This document shows positions 17,295 to 24,730 of a stretch of DNA of 64,000 nucleotides, piece after piece (position 1 is the first letter of the stretch; the number at the start of each line of letters is the position of its first letter). The notes under the pieces were generated by a model. That model was not told the origin of the DNA and ran no database searches. It worked only from the letters and a program-made list of their open reading frames with translations. Source of the DNA: Azospirillum sp. 412522 (GTDB lineage Bacteria; Pseudomonadota; Alphaproteobacteria; Azospirillales; Azospirillaceae); contig NZ_RWIJ01000029.1 in the NCBI RefSeq assembly GCF_019805165.1, positions 17,858 through 81,857 of the forward strand, written 5' to 3'. The position numbers were made by a program, and so were the translations under genes.

Positions 17295-17951
17295 TCAGAA
17301 CACGAAGGACGCCTTCTTTTCGAAGCCCGGCAGCGCGTGCGGCTGGGCCTCGAACAGGATGCGGCTGGACACCACGCCGGCGGCCCGCTGGAACAGACGG
17401 ACCTCGCCAACGCTGCCCTTGCCCTGGACGATGGCGACGAGGCGCCCGCCTTCCGCCAACTGGTCGGTCAGCGAGGCCGGCACCTCCGGCACGGTACCTT
17501 CGACGACGATGACATCGTAAGGGGCGTTTTGGGCGTACCCCTCCGCCAGCGGGCCGGTGACGACCTTGGCATTGGCGATGCCCTGCCCGGCCAGGGCGGC
17601 GGCGGCGGCGGCGGTCAGCCCTTCGTCGCAATCGAGACCGACCACGGACGAGGCAAGACGGCCCAGCACCGCAGTGGAGTAGCCCCCGGCGGCGCCGACG
17701 TCGAGCACCCGGTCGGTCTCCTGCACCGCGACGGTCTGGAGCATGCGGGCGAAGACCATCGGCTCCAGCAGGAAGCGGCCCTTGCCGATGGGAAGATCGT
17801 CGTCGACATAGGCGACGCCGCGCGCCGACTCAGGAACGAAGGCTTCGCGCGGAAGCTCCGACAGGACATCGACGAGACGTTGATCGGTCACCTTGTTGGG
17901 GCGGATCTGTCCCTCGACCATGAAATAGCGTGCGGCGGCGAAATCGGTCAT
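17295..17951 (-). CDS. pcm: Protein-L-isoaspartate O-methyltransferase
   Basis: A protein of 218 residues. It starts at ATG 17951 with MVEGQIRPNKVTDQRLVDVLSE and PREAFVPE, the N-terminal signature of the alphaproteobacterial Pcm-like group. The SAM-binding Rossmann motif VLDVGAAGGYSTAVLG, with the acidic VVGLDCDE at the end of the second strand, is clear. It repairs isoaspartyl residues by methylation, or belongs to a closely related methyltransferase group with changed specificity. It is divergent from the tRNA-Cys gene and precedes the rhodanese-tolC pair. Confidence 0.88.
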   Translation of the reverse strand: MTDFAAARYFMVEGQIRPNKVTDQRLVDVLSELPREAFVPESARGVAYVDDDLPIGKGRFLLEPMVFARMLQTVAVQETDRVLDVGAAGGYSTAVLGRLASSVVGLDCDEGLTAAAAAALAGQGIANAKVVTGPLAEGYAQNAPYDVIVVEGTVPEVPASLTDQLAEGGRLVAIVQGKGSVGEVRLFQRAAGVVSSRILFEAQPHALPGFEKKASFVF

Positions 17952-18174
17952 GGCGGTCGCTTATTGATGTGTTGTGACGACACCGGCACCAAGCCGAACA
18001 GCGGACGGCTTCCTGCCATGGCGGTATATAGCCGCAAAGGCTTGGCGAACACAACGCCACGAGCGATGTCCTCCCGGGCTTTGCCGAAGGCCGGGAAATC
18101 ATCCGGCGGGGGTACAGGCGGCAGGCTGCTCCGCCGGATTGACGGGCGATGTTCAAAAAACGTCACCATTCGCC

Positions 18175-18203
18175 TTGACCACCCCGTTCCGGGCCGCTAT
18201 ACC
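18175..18203 (+). promoter_or_regulatory. Sigma-70 promoter of tRNA-Cys
   Basis: TTGACC and TATACC are separated by 17 nt. The expected start is near 18210, about 47 nt ahead of the tRNA. Confidence 0.75.
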
Positions 18204-18256
18204 ACCGCTCCACACCGAGGGCGCACCGGAAACGGAGCGCCGGTGCCGGTCAGGAT

Positions 18257-18330
18257 GGCGCGGTGGCAGAGTGGTGATGCAGCGGACTGCAAATCCGTGT
18301 ACGTGGGTTCGATTCCCGCCCGTGCCTCCA
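18257..18330 (+). tRNA. tRNA-Cys (GCA), intact copy at the left end of the island
   Basis: A 74-nt tRNA with CCA encoded. The acceptor stem GGCGCGG pairs with CCGTGCC (one G-U). The anticodon loop contains CTGCAAA (anticodon GCA), and the T loop reads GGTTCGATTCC. The upstream promoter is present. All but its first two nucleotides lie within the 79-bp direct repeat, so this is the functional gene restored when the element integrated. Confidence 0.97.
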
Positions 18331-18337
18331 TACCTGA
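18259..18337 (+). repeat. attL: 79-bp direct repeat covering tRNA-Cys
   Basis: This segment is identical to 32152-32230. It spans the tRNA from its third nucleotide to 7 nt past CCA (ending TACCTGA). Flanking sequence differs on both sides of the two copies. Confidence 0.93.
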
Positions 18338-18402
18338 ACCCCTTGGAAACCCTCAGGTTTTCAGCCTTTAGCCCTGAAGCCTAACAGGCACAGGGCACCC
18401 AA

Positions 18403-18434
18403 TTTGCTCCCATCTTGCTCCCAATTGCACCCAA
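18403..18434 (+). repeat. Left arm-type integrase sites
   Basis: TTTGCTCCCA, CTTGCTCCCA and TTGCACCCA follow one another with a period of 11-12 nt. The same pair recurs next to the integrase start at 32079-32101, and an inverted copy lies at 18578-18588. The arrangement is that of lambda-type Int arm sites. Confidence 0.6.
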
Positions 18435-18577
18435 GGCTTCGGCCTGCTGTGGGCTTTCGCTCACATGGTTGATCCGTTGCCCGACGAACTCCCCCTATCT
18501 GCCTTAGCGACTCGCCGCAGTCCAGCCCCTTAACCGAGGGGATGGCAAGGGAGAGGCGTTAGCGTCTAGGGAGTGCA

Positions 18578-18588
18578 TTGGGAGCAAA
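18578..18588 (-). repeat. Inverted copy of the arm-site motif
   Basis: TTGGGAGCAAA is the reverse complement of the TTTGCTCCCAA motif found at both ends of the island. The rest of 18338-18644 has no gene that could be supported. Confidence 0.5.
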
Positions 18589-18644
18589 CACCCCACTCGC
18601 CAGCCGAAGCCGGCGATGAGGCAGCCTTCGGGGCGCGTTTGCGT

Positions 18645-19298
18645 TTATGCCCTCTTTGCAGAACGTGGGCGGCGATTTCGGGTCTGTGTAACCTTGTCAG
18701 CCCATCGGCAGTTCTCCGGGGTATAGTCGCCGTCGTTGTCGCGGCGATCTAATGTGTATCCTTCCGGTCGCTCCCCCATGTCTTCAACGAAGGCCAGAAA
18801 AGATTTTCGCCACCGCTCACACACCTTGATCCCACGACCTCCATAATATTTCCATCCGGTACTTTTCGGATTTTCGCATCTTTGGATCATCATGAAGTAG
18901 GTATTGTATAGGTAATGCTTAGATTGTCCGTCGAACCCCTCTATGCACGGACTAAAACAAGAATATCCGGGCTGCCGAAGGGATGAAGCTTGCCTTATCG
19001 CAACCGTCCCGCACTCACATTTTGCTTCAACAAGGCGGTTCCCGTGGGTGTCTGATCCAGCTTCCGAAAGCACTGTGACCTTGCCATATGTATTCCCCAC
19101 CATAGGCACTTTGGAAACGCGTTGCCGGAATGGTGCGTTCTCATTGGCAGGCTTGGACGTAGCAGCAAGAAGCCACGTCTGGCGTTTGATCTTATGGCAG
19201 ACTTTGCATTTAGCGTCGTAGCGGCCATTCGACGGACGGAAATAGTAGTCGTTGAGCGGGACTGCCTTACCGCAATCCCGGCAAACCTTGGTGTTCAT
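18645..19298 (-). CDS. Phage-type zinc-ribbon / HNH-like protein
   Basis: A protein of 217 residues from ATG 19298 (AGGA 9 nt upstream; ATG 19304 is too close to it). The N-terminus has a four-cysteine zinc knuckle (CRDCGKA ... CKVCHKI). A second Cys cluster follows (KCECGT ... CFSPC). The C-terminal third carries the sequence MIQRCENP, YYGGRGIKVCERW and LDRRDNDGDYTPENCRWA, a pattern common in phage genomes and related to HNH/AP2-type homing endonuclease domains. It probably binds or cuts DNA; the catalytic histidine is not obvious. A copy of the island's 19-nt motif lies 26 nt upstream of the start, the best candidate for its promoter. Confidence 0.75.
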   Translation of the reverse strand: MNTKVCRDCGKAVPLNDYYFRPSNGRYDAKCKVCHKIKRQTWLLAATSKPANENAPFRQRVSKVPMVGNTYGKVTVLSEAGSDTHGNRLVEAKCECGTVAIRQASSLRQPGYSCFSPCIEGFDGQSKHYLYNTYFMMIQRCENPKSTGWKYYGGRGIKVCERWRKSFLAFVEDMGERPEGYTLDRRDNDGDYTPENCRWADKVTQTRNRRPRSAKRA

Positions 19299-19323
19299 GG
19301 TCATTAATCCTGAGTGATTGTTA

Positions 19324-19342
19324 TCTCTCAGGGTGGGTGCAT
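19324..19342 (-). promoter_or_regulatory. Island 19-nt motif, copy 1
   Basis: On the minus strand it reads ATGCACCCACCCTGAGAGA, one of five related copies in the island. It lies directly upstream of the leftward zinc/HNH-like gene. Confidence 0.55.
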
Positions 19343-19492
19343 TGTCCGGTGGCAATCAGCGGGGTGGCGCCCCTACCCCGGTGGGGGCCGATTGTTGAAA
19401 CAGCGCCCCTCTTTCGGGAAACCGAAGATCGAAGGGGGTGGGGTGGGCCGGGAGTCCCATTGGGAAATCTGGGGCGACTCGCAGTCGGTGAC

Positions 19493-19595
19493 GGTCGGAA
19501 CAACACCAAAACAACAGCGGTTTAGCCCCAATCTGCGAACCACGATTTTCAGAGCGGGGAGGGTTGGGATTGTCTTCCGGTCCCTTGGGACTCCT
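19493..19595. repeat. Duplicated noncoding module, copy R1
   Basis: Two blocks, GGTCGGAACAACA at 19493 with the adjoining CAAAACAACAG, and GTCTTCCGGTCCCTTGGGA at 19572, recur in the same order and spacing at 27901 and 27984. A perfect GTCCC/GGGAC hairpin lies in the second block. The whole interval 19343-19618 contains no supported gene. Confidence 0.75.
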
Positions 19596-19618
19596 ACCGC
19601 CCTACCCTGCCCCGCGCT

Positions 19619-20167
19619 TCAGGTATCGGAACCAAGGATGCGGTAGACGCTGGCCCGGCCGATGCCGAGTCGTTTGGCTATCTCCGTAGCCCCCAGCCCT
19701 TCAGCCTTCAGGGCCATTAGCTCGGCGGTATTGATGGACGGCTTACGGCCCTTGTAGACGCCTTCCGCCTTGGCCTTCGCAATCCCCTCTAACTGCCGCT
19801 CCTTTCGGATGTTCGTCTCAAACTCCGCGAACACGCCAAGCATACCGAGAAAGGCTTTACCGGCCGCGGTGCCTGTGTCGATAGGCTGTTCGGTTGCCTT
19901 CAGCGCCACCCCCTTAGCCTCCAATTCCCGCACGATGTCCTGTAGGTCAGCGATAGAGCGGGCAAGACGGTCAACCCGCGTGACCATCAACGTGTCACCA
20001 GGGCGAAGGAACTGTAGGAGGGTTTCCAGTTCGGCCCGTCCGTTCCGGGTGGTGCCGCTGACCTTCTCCGTACGGATCACGTCACAGCCGGCAGCCCGAA
20101 GCGCCTCTTCCTGTACAGTGAGGTTCTGATCGGTGGTGCTGACCCGTGCATAACCGTAAACCGCCAT
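19619..20167 (-). CDS. Serine recombinase (resolvase/invertase family)
   Basis: A protein of 182 residues. The resolvase domain has YARVSTTDQN with the catalytic serine (S10), VTRVDRLARSIADL, and GKAFLGMLGVFAEFETNIRKERQLEGIAKAK (E helix). A C-terminal helix-turn-helix (MALKAEGLGATEIAKRLGIGRASVYRIL) binds the crossover site. Length and order match small resolvase/DNA invertases of the Tn3/Hin type. An imperfect inverted repeat in the 200-nt upstream region (20181-20248) may be its site. No transposase accompanies it, so it may resolve element dimers or invert a segment. Confidence 0.93.
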   Translation of the reverse strand: MAVYGYARVSTTDQNLTVQEEALRAAGCDVIRTEKVSGTTRNGRAELETLLQFLRPGDTLMVTRVDRLARSIADLQDIVRELEAKGVALKATEQPIDTGTAAGKAFLGMLGVFAEFETNIRKERQLEGIAKAKAEGVYKGRKPSINTAELMALKAEGLGATEIAKRLGIGRASVYRILGSDT

Positions 20168-20180
20168 GACACCCTATTCC

Positions 20181-20248
20181 TGTCTCGTTTGGTTCTAGAT
20201 CCTGCCTTGATGCACTGTCTTGCAGCGCCAGTCAACCCAAATGAGACA
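20181..20248. repeat. Inverted repeat upstream of the resolvase
   Basis: TGTCTCGTTTGG at 20181-20192 and CCAAATGAGACA at 20237-20248 are inverted copies with one mismatch, 44 nt apart. The position between the divergent resolvase and cargo gene suits a recombination site or operator. Confidence 0.5.
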
Positions 20249-20369
20249 CAGAGAGCCTAGGCTTGGGTGTCTTGCTGAAACGCCTCGTTTAGGTATACTT
20301 CAACGAGAGATGATCGAAGCCAAATCAATAAAATAACCACAGCATTCCCCAGAAAAAAGGAATAGACTA

Positions 20370-21347
20370 GTGAATATTAAGCGCAGGAAAAACCGAAATC
20401 AAAAAAGGAAGCCTCAGGAAAAAGGACTTCTAAGAAGTCTTGATCCTCATTATGACCAAAGGTTGCCTGACCATTATTTTACCGCAATGGAATTACCCGG
20501 AGCACCGACGCGATATCTTTCGCTACAGATAGATGGAGATGGCGTTACTCATCATTTGAAAGTCACCTTCCCTGAAGGAAGCCGCCCTAAAATTGCAATC
20601 ATTCAAGCGACAAGGGACGTTTTCGTATACGATGTATTTAGTCGCCTACTTGTTCCAGAGAAATTTCACATTGAGACATACAGAAAAAGGCAGTCTGGAA
20701 GTTCAAAGATAAAGTTCACTAGCATAGTGCCTGGGTTCTCGACGCAAATTACAGCCAATACGGGGCACATATTTGAAAAGTGTGACGCTGTCGTCTCGAT
20801 AGATACCAATACAAAAACTGAGAGGATTGGAGATGACTATATTTCCGTCTTGGGAATATCAACTTCCCGTTTGTCTCCCCTTTCTTATCCAAAATTGGTA
20901 CATATCAACGCGCAGAATGCGATAGAATTTAGAAACCTTGTGCCGCCGAGAGAGAAGATTGGCTGGATAGTTGCCCTACGCGAAATGTATCGGCAGGAAA
21001 TGCTAAAAGAAGATTGGAATGTATGCGTCGTAGTGGATGCTTACCAAAGCGAGGTAATGGAATTTAATAATGGGGGAGAGATATTTTCAGACGTTGGTAT
21101 TGGAAATATTTCTTTCCCGAAAGGATTAAAGCTTGCTTATGCAAGCGCCGAAACTGGACAACTTTATGCGATAAATAGATGCGTCAAGGCAGCGGATAGG
21201 CTGTCAGATGTCGTGTACGAAAAGATTTTGGAAGAAGAAAGACTCCATGCAATCCCCCATATTGGTGGCGACCTCCCATATTCAGCAATAAGGTTTTGGA
21301 GCATTGACGATGACGGGAAAAGCATTACTGGATTTATCCCAGAATGA
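20370..21347 (+). CDS. AT-rich cargo gene of unknown function
   Basis: A protein of 325 residues from a GTG at 20370 with AAGGA 9 nt upstream. The N-terminus is very basic (RRKKNRNQKRKPQEKG). The body has regularly placed acidic residues at strand ends (VVSIDTNTK, CVVVDAYQSEV, YASAETGQ) and a helical segment NRCVKAADRLSDVVYEKI, a layout reminiscent of RNase H-like or nuclease folds, but no family was recognised. Base composition is far richer in A+T than all neighbours, indicating separate acquisition. It is divergent from the resolvase and ends at a terminator shared with the convergent XRE gene. A defence or anti-phage role would fit the context but is not shown by sequence. Confidence 0.75.
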   Translation: MNIKRRKNRNQKRKPQEKGLLRSLDPHYDQRLPDHYFTAMELPGAPTRYLSLQIDGDGVTHHLKVTFPEGSRPKIAIIQATRDVFVYDVFSRLLVPEKFHIETYRKRQSGSSKIKFTSIVPGFSTQITANTGHIFEKCDAVVSIDTNTKTERIGDDYISVLGISTSRLSPLSYPKLVHINAQNAIEFRNLVPPREKIGWIVALREMYRQEMLKEDWNVCVVVDAYQSEVMEFNNGGEIFSDVGIGNISFPKGLKLAYASAETGQLYAINRCVKAADRLSDVVYEKILEEERLHAIPHIGGDLPYSAIRFWSIDDDGKSITGFIPE

Positions 21348-21393
21348 TCAAAAAGCAGATCCTGGATATCCGCTTAAACAGCTGCAAAAAGAA

Positions 21394-21420
21394 AGGGGAG
21401 GAACCCGAAGGCCCTCCCCT
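21394..21420 (-). terminator. Terminator between cargo gene and XRE regulator
   Basis: AGGGGAGG and CCTCCCCT form a perfect 8-bp stem with an 11-nt loop. The minus strand continues with TTTCTTTTTGC, giving a T-run after the XRE gene. The loop sequence AACCCGAAGG recurs in the terminator at 28249-28272. Confidence 0.8.
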
Positions 21421-21423
21421 ATG

Positions 21424-21633
21424 TCATCCTCTGCCCGCCTGCTGTTCAAGGTACAGACACGCTAGGACCGTTTCCCGGCTGATCCGGGCTTCAGGCTTCT
21501 CGCGGTCGATGTACGAGCGGCGGCTAATGCCCAAAACGTCGGCCGCGGCTGCCTGGGTCATTCCCATGCGCCCACGCCATGCCTTCAGGTCTTCGGGTGT
21601 CCATTCGGGAACCTCTGGGGTGCCTTGCATCAT
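21424..21633 (-). CDS. Small XRE-type helix-turn-helix protein
   Basis: A protein of 69 residues; GAGGGG precedes tandem ATGs at 21633 and 21630. The HTH runs WTPEDLKAWRGRMGMTQAAAADVLGISRRSYIDRE, with the classic QAAAADVLGISRRSY helix-turn-helix. The short tail ETVLACLYLEQQAGRG is helical. Proteins of this type in prophages act as small repressors or Cro-like regulators. It is a single gene with its own terminator immediately downstream. Confidence 0.82.
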   Translation of the reverse strand: MMQGTPEVPEWTPEDLKAWRGRMGMTQAAAADVLGISRRSYIDREKPEARISRETVLACLYLEQQAGRG

Positions 21634-21827
21634 CCGCCCCTCAAAGTTATGTTTGAGGGAACCGCCAAGGTGCTGCGAACACCCCGGCGGCCCCCTTGCG
21701 GTTAGCGGCTAATGATGATGGTGACAGTCCACCTCAGAAAGCGCACCTCAAGGAAGAAGTAAGGCTTTTCTTTCTACCTTGCTACCGCGTCGGCGGGGAA
21801 CCGCTACCCGCTGACGCACTTAGCATC

Positions 21828-22214
21828 TTAGTCATTCCTACAAACCTCCTTCGCCAACCCTTCAGCCACTTGGGCAATCCTAAGAAACTCGGCCCGAAGG
21901 AACTCCGCGGCCTGGGGCGCGATGGGCGACGTACGGTTATTCAAGGCATTGCCGGCCATACTCACGGCGCTATCGACGCAATCAGCGTCCACAGCACCAA
22001 AGCCCGCTATCAGCGTCCGTACCAGTTCGCGGGCCTGCGCTTCGTCTCCACGGGTCATGTGGGCGTTGCCATAGACGGCCGCAGGTTCCCCGAGAAGTTC
22101 ATTCAGCCGAAAAGCCGTACCGCAGACACCCGCAAGCCCCATGATTGCATGGGCTTTTCCAAGATCGGTACGGCGATTCAACATCTTCGCTATGGCATCG
22201 GTGCGCTTGGTCAC
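21828..22214 (-). CDS. Phage-like protein of unknown function (128 aa)
   Basis: The frame opens with GTG 22214, and AAGGA lies about 9 nt upstream. The predicted protein is mostly helical (AIAKMLNRRTDLGKAHAIMGLAGVCG ... AQARELVRTLIAGF ... AAEFLRAEFLRIAQVAEGL). No domain was recognised. It is divergent from the small HTH gene at 22394, and the 180-nt region between them carries a perfect inverted repeat, so it may be part of a lysogeny-type control region or an early operon. Confidence 0.6.
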   Translation of the reverse strand: MTKRTDAIAKMLNRRTDLGKAHAIMGLAGVCGTAFRLNELLGEPAAVYGNAHMTRGDEAQARELVRTLIAGFGAVDADCVDSAVSMAGNALNNRTSPIAPQAAEFLRAEFLRIAQVAEGLAKEVCRND

Positions 22215-22314
22215 GGCGGGTTCCTTTCGGCAAGGTTTGGGTGTTCGCAGGGTGGGGTAGGTTCCCTTCTGCGGTTTGGGCGACTCGGGTGGTGTGAAGC
22301 GGCTTCGATACGCT

Positions 22315-22372
22315 AAAGTTTAAGTCACTGAAACCTACGCTACAAGAGTGAAATTTGCGTGACTTAAACTTT
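22315..22372. promoter_or_regulatory. Perfect 14-bp inverted repeat, probable operator pair
   Basis: AAAGTTTAAGTCAC at 22315-22328 is the exact reverse complement of GTGACTTAAACTTT at 22359-22372, with 30 nt between. It lies in the divergent promoter region of the 22214 and 22394 genes and is AT-rich in a GC-rich setting. Operators spaced about three helical turns are typical of phage-type repressors. Confidence 0.65.
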
Positions 22373-22393
22373 TCCTCGTGCGAGCGTCAGCCC

Positions 22394-22615
22394 ATGGAGA
22401 ACTCAGAATGGCAAGTCCGCGCCAAGCAAGCGGGCCTATCACAGGAAACGCTTCGGTCCCTGCTGAAGCTGTCCAAGAGCGGTGTGTCCCAAGGCATCCG
22501 CGGGGCTTGGGCCTCTGGTGTCCCGCAGTCGATCAAGGCAACCGTCATCGCCTGGGAAATCATGACCCCCGAACAGAGGGCGGAGTGGGTGCGGCTGGCA
22601 GAAGAAGCAAGCTGA
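22394..22615 (+). CDS. Small helix-turn-helix-like protein (73 aa)
   Basis: The protein starts at ATG 22394. The sequence VRAKQAGLSQETLRSLLKLSKSGVSQGIRG has the helix spacing of an HTH, followed by VPQSIKATVIAWEIMTPEQRAEWVRLAEE. It starts 22 nt downstream of the perfect inverted repeat, which could be its own operator. The ribosome site is weak. A Cro- or CI-like regulator is the likely role; this is inferred from size, fold pattern and location. Confidence 0.6.
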   Translation: MENSEWQVRAKQAGLSQETLRSLLKLSKSGVSQGIRGAWASGVPQSIKATVIAWEIMTPEQRAEWVRLAEEAS

Positions 22616-22633
22616 CAAGCCCCACAGGAAGGG

Positions 22634-22730
22634 CTGTAGAAGACTCAGGGAGGCCGCCAAGCTTCCGCCTATAGGCAGGTAGCCAGAAAGGGGCAGACTT
22701 CGCCCCTGAGGCGCCCTGAGTCTCCTACAG
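22634..22730. ncRNA. Cloverleaf-like structured element
   Basis: CTGTAGAAGACTCAGGG (22634-22650) pairs with CCCTGAGTCTCCTACAG (22714-22730) with one mismatch, closing a 63-nt interior. Inside are a GCCTATAGGC palindrome and an AGGGGC/GCCCCT hairpin. The element lies between convergent genes and could be an elaborate terminator, a structured RNA or a replication/packaging site. Confidence 0.5.
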
Positions 22731-22763
22731 GGCAAAGCCGTAGCCTCCCTCAACCCTGTTCAG

Positions 22764-24125
22764 TTAGACACCACCGCCGAGCATCCCGGTTCCGCCCACG
22801 GCGTTGTTCCCGACCATTCCGCCCCCAGTGTAGCTGGGGGCTACCGGGGTATTGAAATAGGTGTTGTAGAGGTTCATTCCGGTGCCGAGCATACCAAGGC
22901 CGGTAACCCCGCCACCGATAGCCCCCTGAAGGGCAGAGGCACCTACACCCTGCCCGGCATAACCGCCGGTCTGAGTTTGAGTACCGCCCCAGCCGTTTGA
23001 CCCTGTAATCTCATAGTATCGCTTAAGAAGATCGGTGGACCGGGTATCCTGCCCCTGCCAACGCTGGAAATCGGCTTGGTTCTTATTGTTGGCGTCCGTC
23101 TGGTAGACTCCGCCAGCACTCAGCACCGCACCCGCGTTATTCAGACCGATATTGTTGGACAGGTCGGCAGCCTGAAGACCAAGGCCCGTCTGTCCCGCAA
23201 GCTGTCCGTTGGCAGCAAGCCGGTTCCCAATCTCCCCATTGCGGGCAGCCTGGGCACTGTTCAGGGCGTTCATTCCCTGCCCGGTGAAGTTCAGGCCCGC
23301 AGAGAGGGCGCCAAGGTTCGTCTGTGCGTTCGCCTGTCGGGCGCCCTCGGCAAGCTGAAGGCCCGTCTTGTAGGCGTCGCTTCGCATGTTAGCGGACAGG
23401 GTTCCGATGGTTCGGGCAGCCTGCCCCCGCATTTCGGCTTCAGCGGCACCCGCCCGGCTGGAATTGAGGTTCCCACCGGCCGAAGCGGCGTTGTTCAGAC
23501 CCACAAGGCCCGTGCCAAGCTGGTCAGTTACATCCGCCGAAGCGGCGTCAATCTGCGACTGAAGGAACGGGTTGTCAGCGTAGGAACTCGCCGCGGTAAT
23601 GTTCGCCTTGGTCGGATCATCCTGGGCATGGGCGACGGTGTTCCAAATGCTGTCCGTCAGGAACCCGGTTCCGCCTAGCGCCTGGGCGCCAAAGGTGCCC
23701 ATAAGCCCGGACTGATCCGCACCCACGCCAGCACCCCAATTGCCAGAGGCGCCATTCATGGCGTTGTCCGCGAAGTAGTTCCCACGGGTCAGGGCGTCAA
23801 CGCTGGCGTTCGTCGTCTTGCCGGCCAGCAGCCCGCCGTTAGTCCCCGCCCAATTGGTGATACCGTTCAGCCCGGCTTTCTGAATATCATTCAGGCCAGT
23901 ATAGAGCGGACCTTGATAAAACGGGGTGGACTTGGAACCGTTGTAATTATCCTGCGCGGCCTTCCAGGCATCCGTAAGGTATGGCTGTTGTTCCGCCCAA
24001 GGAACGGTTGTCGTGGTCTGTCCCTTTTCTGCCGCCTTAGCCTGTGCCTTAGCCGCAGAACTAGACGACATAGCGCCAATACCAGCCGACGCGACGGTTG
24101 CCGCCGCAATCGCTGAAAATCCCAT
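22764..24125 (-). CDS. Phage virion protein, probable DNA-ejection/internal protein
   Basis: A protein of 453 residues from ATG 24125 with AAGGA 9 nt upstream. The N-terminus is a hydrophobic, alanine-rich segment (AIAAATVASAGIGAMSSSSAAKAQAKAAEK), then VPWAEQQPYLTDAWKAAQDNYNG, a sequence that recurs in podovirus structural proteins. The rest is low in charge and rich in Gly, Asn, Ala and Gln, with repeated NAASAGGNLNSSRAGAAEAEMRGQAAR-like stretches and a glycine-rich end. This composition suits a flexible ejected virion protein. It is co-directional with the larger ejection-type protein upstream. No portal or capsid gene is present in the element. Confidence 0.65.
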   Translation of the reverse strand: MGFSAIAAATVASAGIGAMSSSSAAKAQAKAAEKGQTTTTVPWAEQQPYLTDAWKAAQDNYNGSKSTPFYQGPLYTGLNDIQKAGLNGITNWAGTNGGLLAGKTTNASVDALTRGNYFADNAMNGASGNWGAGVGADQSGLMGTFGAQALGGTGFLTDSIWNTVAHAQDDPTKANITAASSYADNPFLQSQIDAASADVTDQLGTGLVGLNNAASAGGNLNSSRAGAAEAEMRGQAARTIGTLSANMRSDAYKTGLQLAEGARQANAQTNLGALSAGLNFTGQGMNALNSAQAARNGEIGNRLAANGQLAGQTGLGLQAADLSNNIGLNNAGAVLSAGGVYQTDANNKNQADFQRWQGQDTRSTDLLKRYYEITGSNGWGGTQTQTGGYAGQGVGASALQGAIGGGVTGLGMLGTGMNLYNTYFNTPVAPSYTGGGMVGNNAVGGTGMLGGGV

Positions 24126-24226
24126 AGATTTTATCCTTTTCTAATATACTTTGTGAAAATCTGTTCCTGCGGTCGATAGCCCAATGGCAAATATCGAACC
24201 AAAACCGAGTGCAGGCGCTTGATGTT

Positions 24227-24406
24227 TTATGATCTTGCGCTGTAGTTACCGAGAATATTTTCGATGAAATATGAATGACTAATCCGCCTCCCTAGGCGTT
24301 TCTCCATTACAGATTTCTCTTCATCCCAAACGTCACGCAATTGCCGACTCATACGAACCAGAACCGCGTTTCCACCATTCCCATATCTCTTTGCCTTCAT
24401 GTTCAT
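24227..24406 (-). CDS. Small basic protein, possible ribbon-helix-helix (59 aa)
   Basis: A 59-residue frame from ATG 24406 (or 24400). The order VLVRMSRQLRDVWDEEKSVMEKRLGRRISHSYFIENIL has a strand followed by two helices, as in Arc/CopG-type DNA-binding proteins. It lies between the two large virion-protein genes on the same strand. The ribosome site is weak (GAAAGA), so translation is less certain. It is too short for standard gene callers. Confidence 0.5.
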   Translation of the reverse strand: MNMKAKRYGNGGNAVLVRMSRQLRDVWDEEKSVMEKRLGRRISHSYFIENILGNYSARS

Positions 24407-24428
24407 ATCAATCTTTCTGAATGAGTGA

Positions 24429-24444
24429 GGGCGCCGAAGCGCCC
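24429..24444 (-). terminator. Hairpin after the large virion gene
   Basis: GGGCGC, loop CGAA, GCGCCC. It lies 5 nt past the TAA at 24449 that ends the out-of-frame C-terminal segment, which supports that TAA as the original gene end. Confidence 0.6.
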
Positions 24445-24448
24445 CCGG

Positions 24449-24730
24449 TTAGAGTTTGAGAGTTTGCGAACCGTCGCGCGTCTTGACTTCCTTGAAGCCG
24501 GTAGCCTTCAGGCCCGCCCTCAGGTGCTTGTCGGACTTGATCCGCCGGAAGGACTCTTCCGACACGACCACCGTTTCCCCGCTGATCCGAATAGACCGGG
24601 GGTCGCTGGGGAAGGGGTTGGAACCACCTTCAGGGGCCGCAGGGGCGCCCGTGGGTGCGTTCTGAGGCGCGGCCGGTGTAGGCGCGTAGCTCCCGAGACA
24701 GGCGCCCTCTGCGGTGCCTTCAGGACTCCA
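24449..24730 (-). pseudogene. Out-of-frame C-terminus of the large ejection-type protein
   Basis: In the -1 frame relative to the upstream gene, 94 codons read PEGTAEGACLGSYAP, then RISGETVVVSEESFRRIK, HLRAGLKATGFKEVKTRDG and SQTLKL before TAA at 24449. This reads like real protein, whereas the in-frame continuation of the upstream gene becomes arginine/proline-rich nonsense and stops at 24520. The frame change must occur between 24731 and about 24690. A frameshift mutation, a sequencing error or programmed slippage would all explain it; no classic slippery heptamer was seen. Confidence 0.65.
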
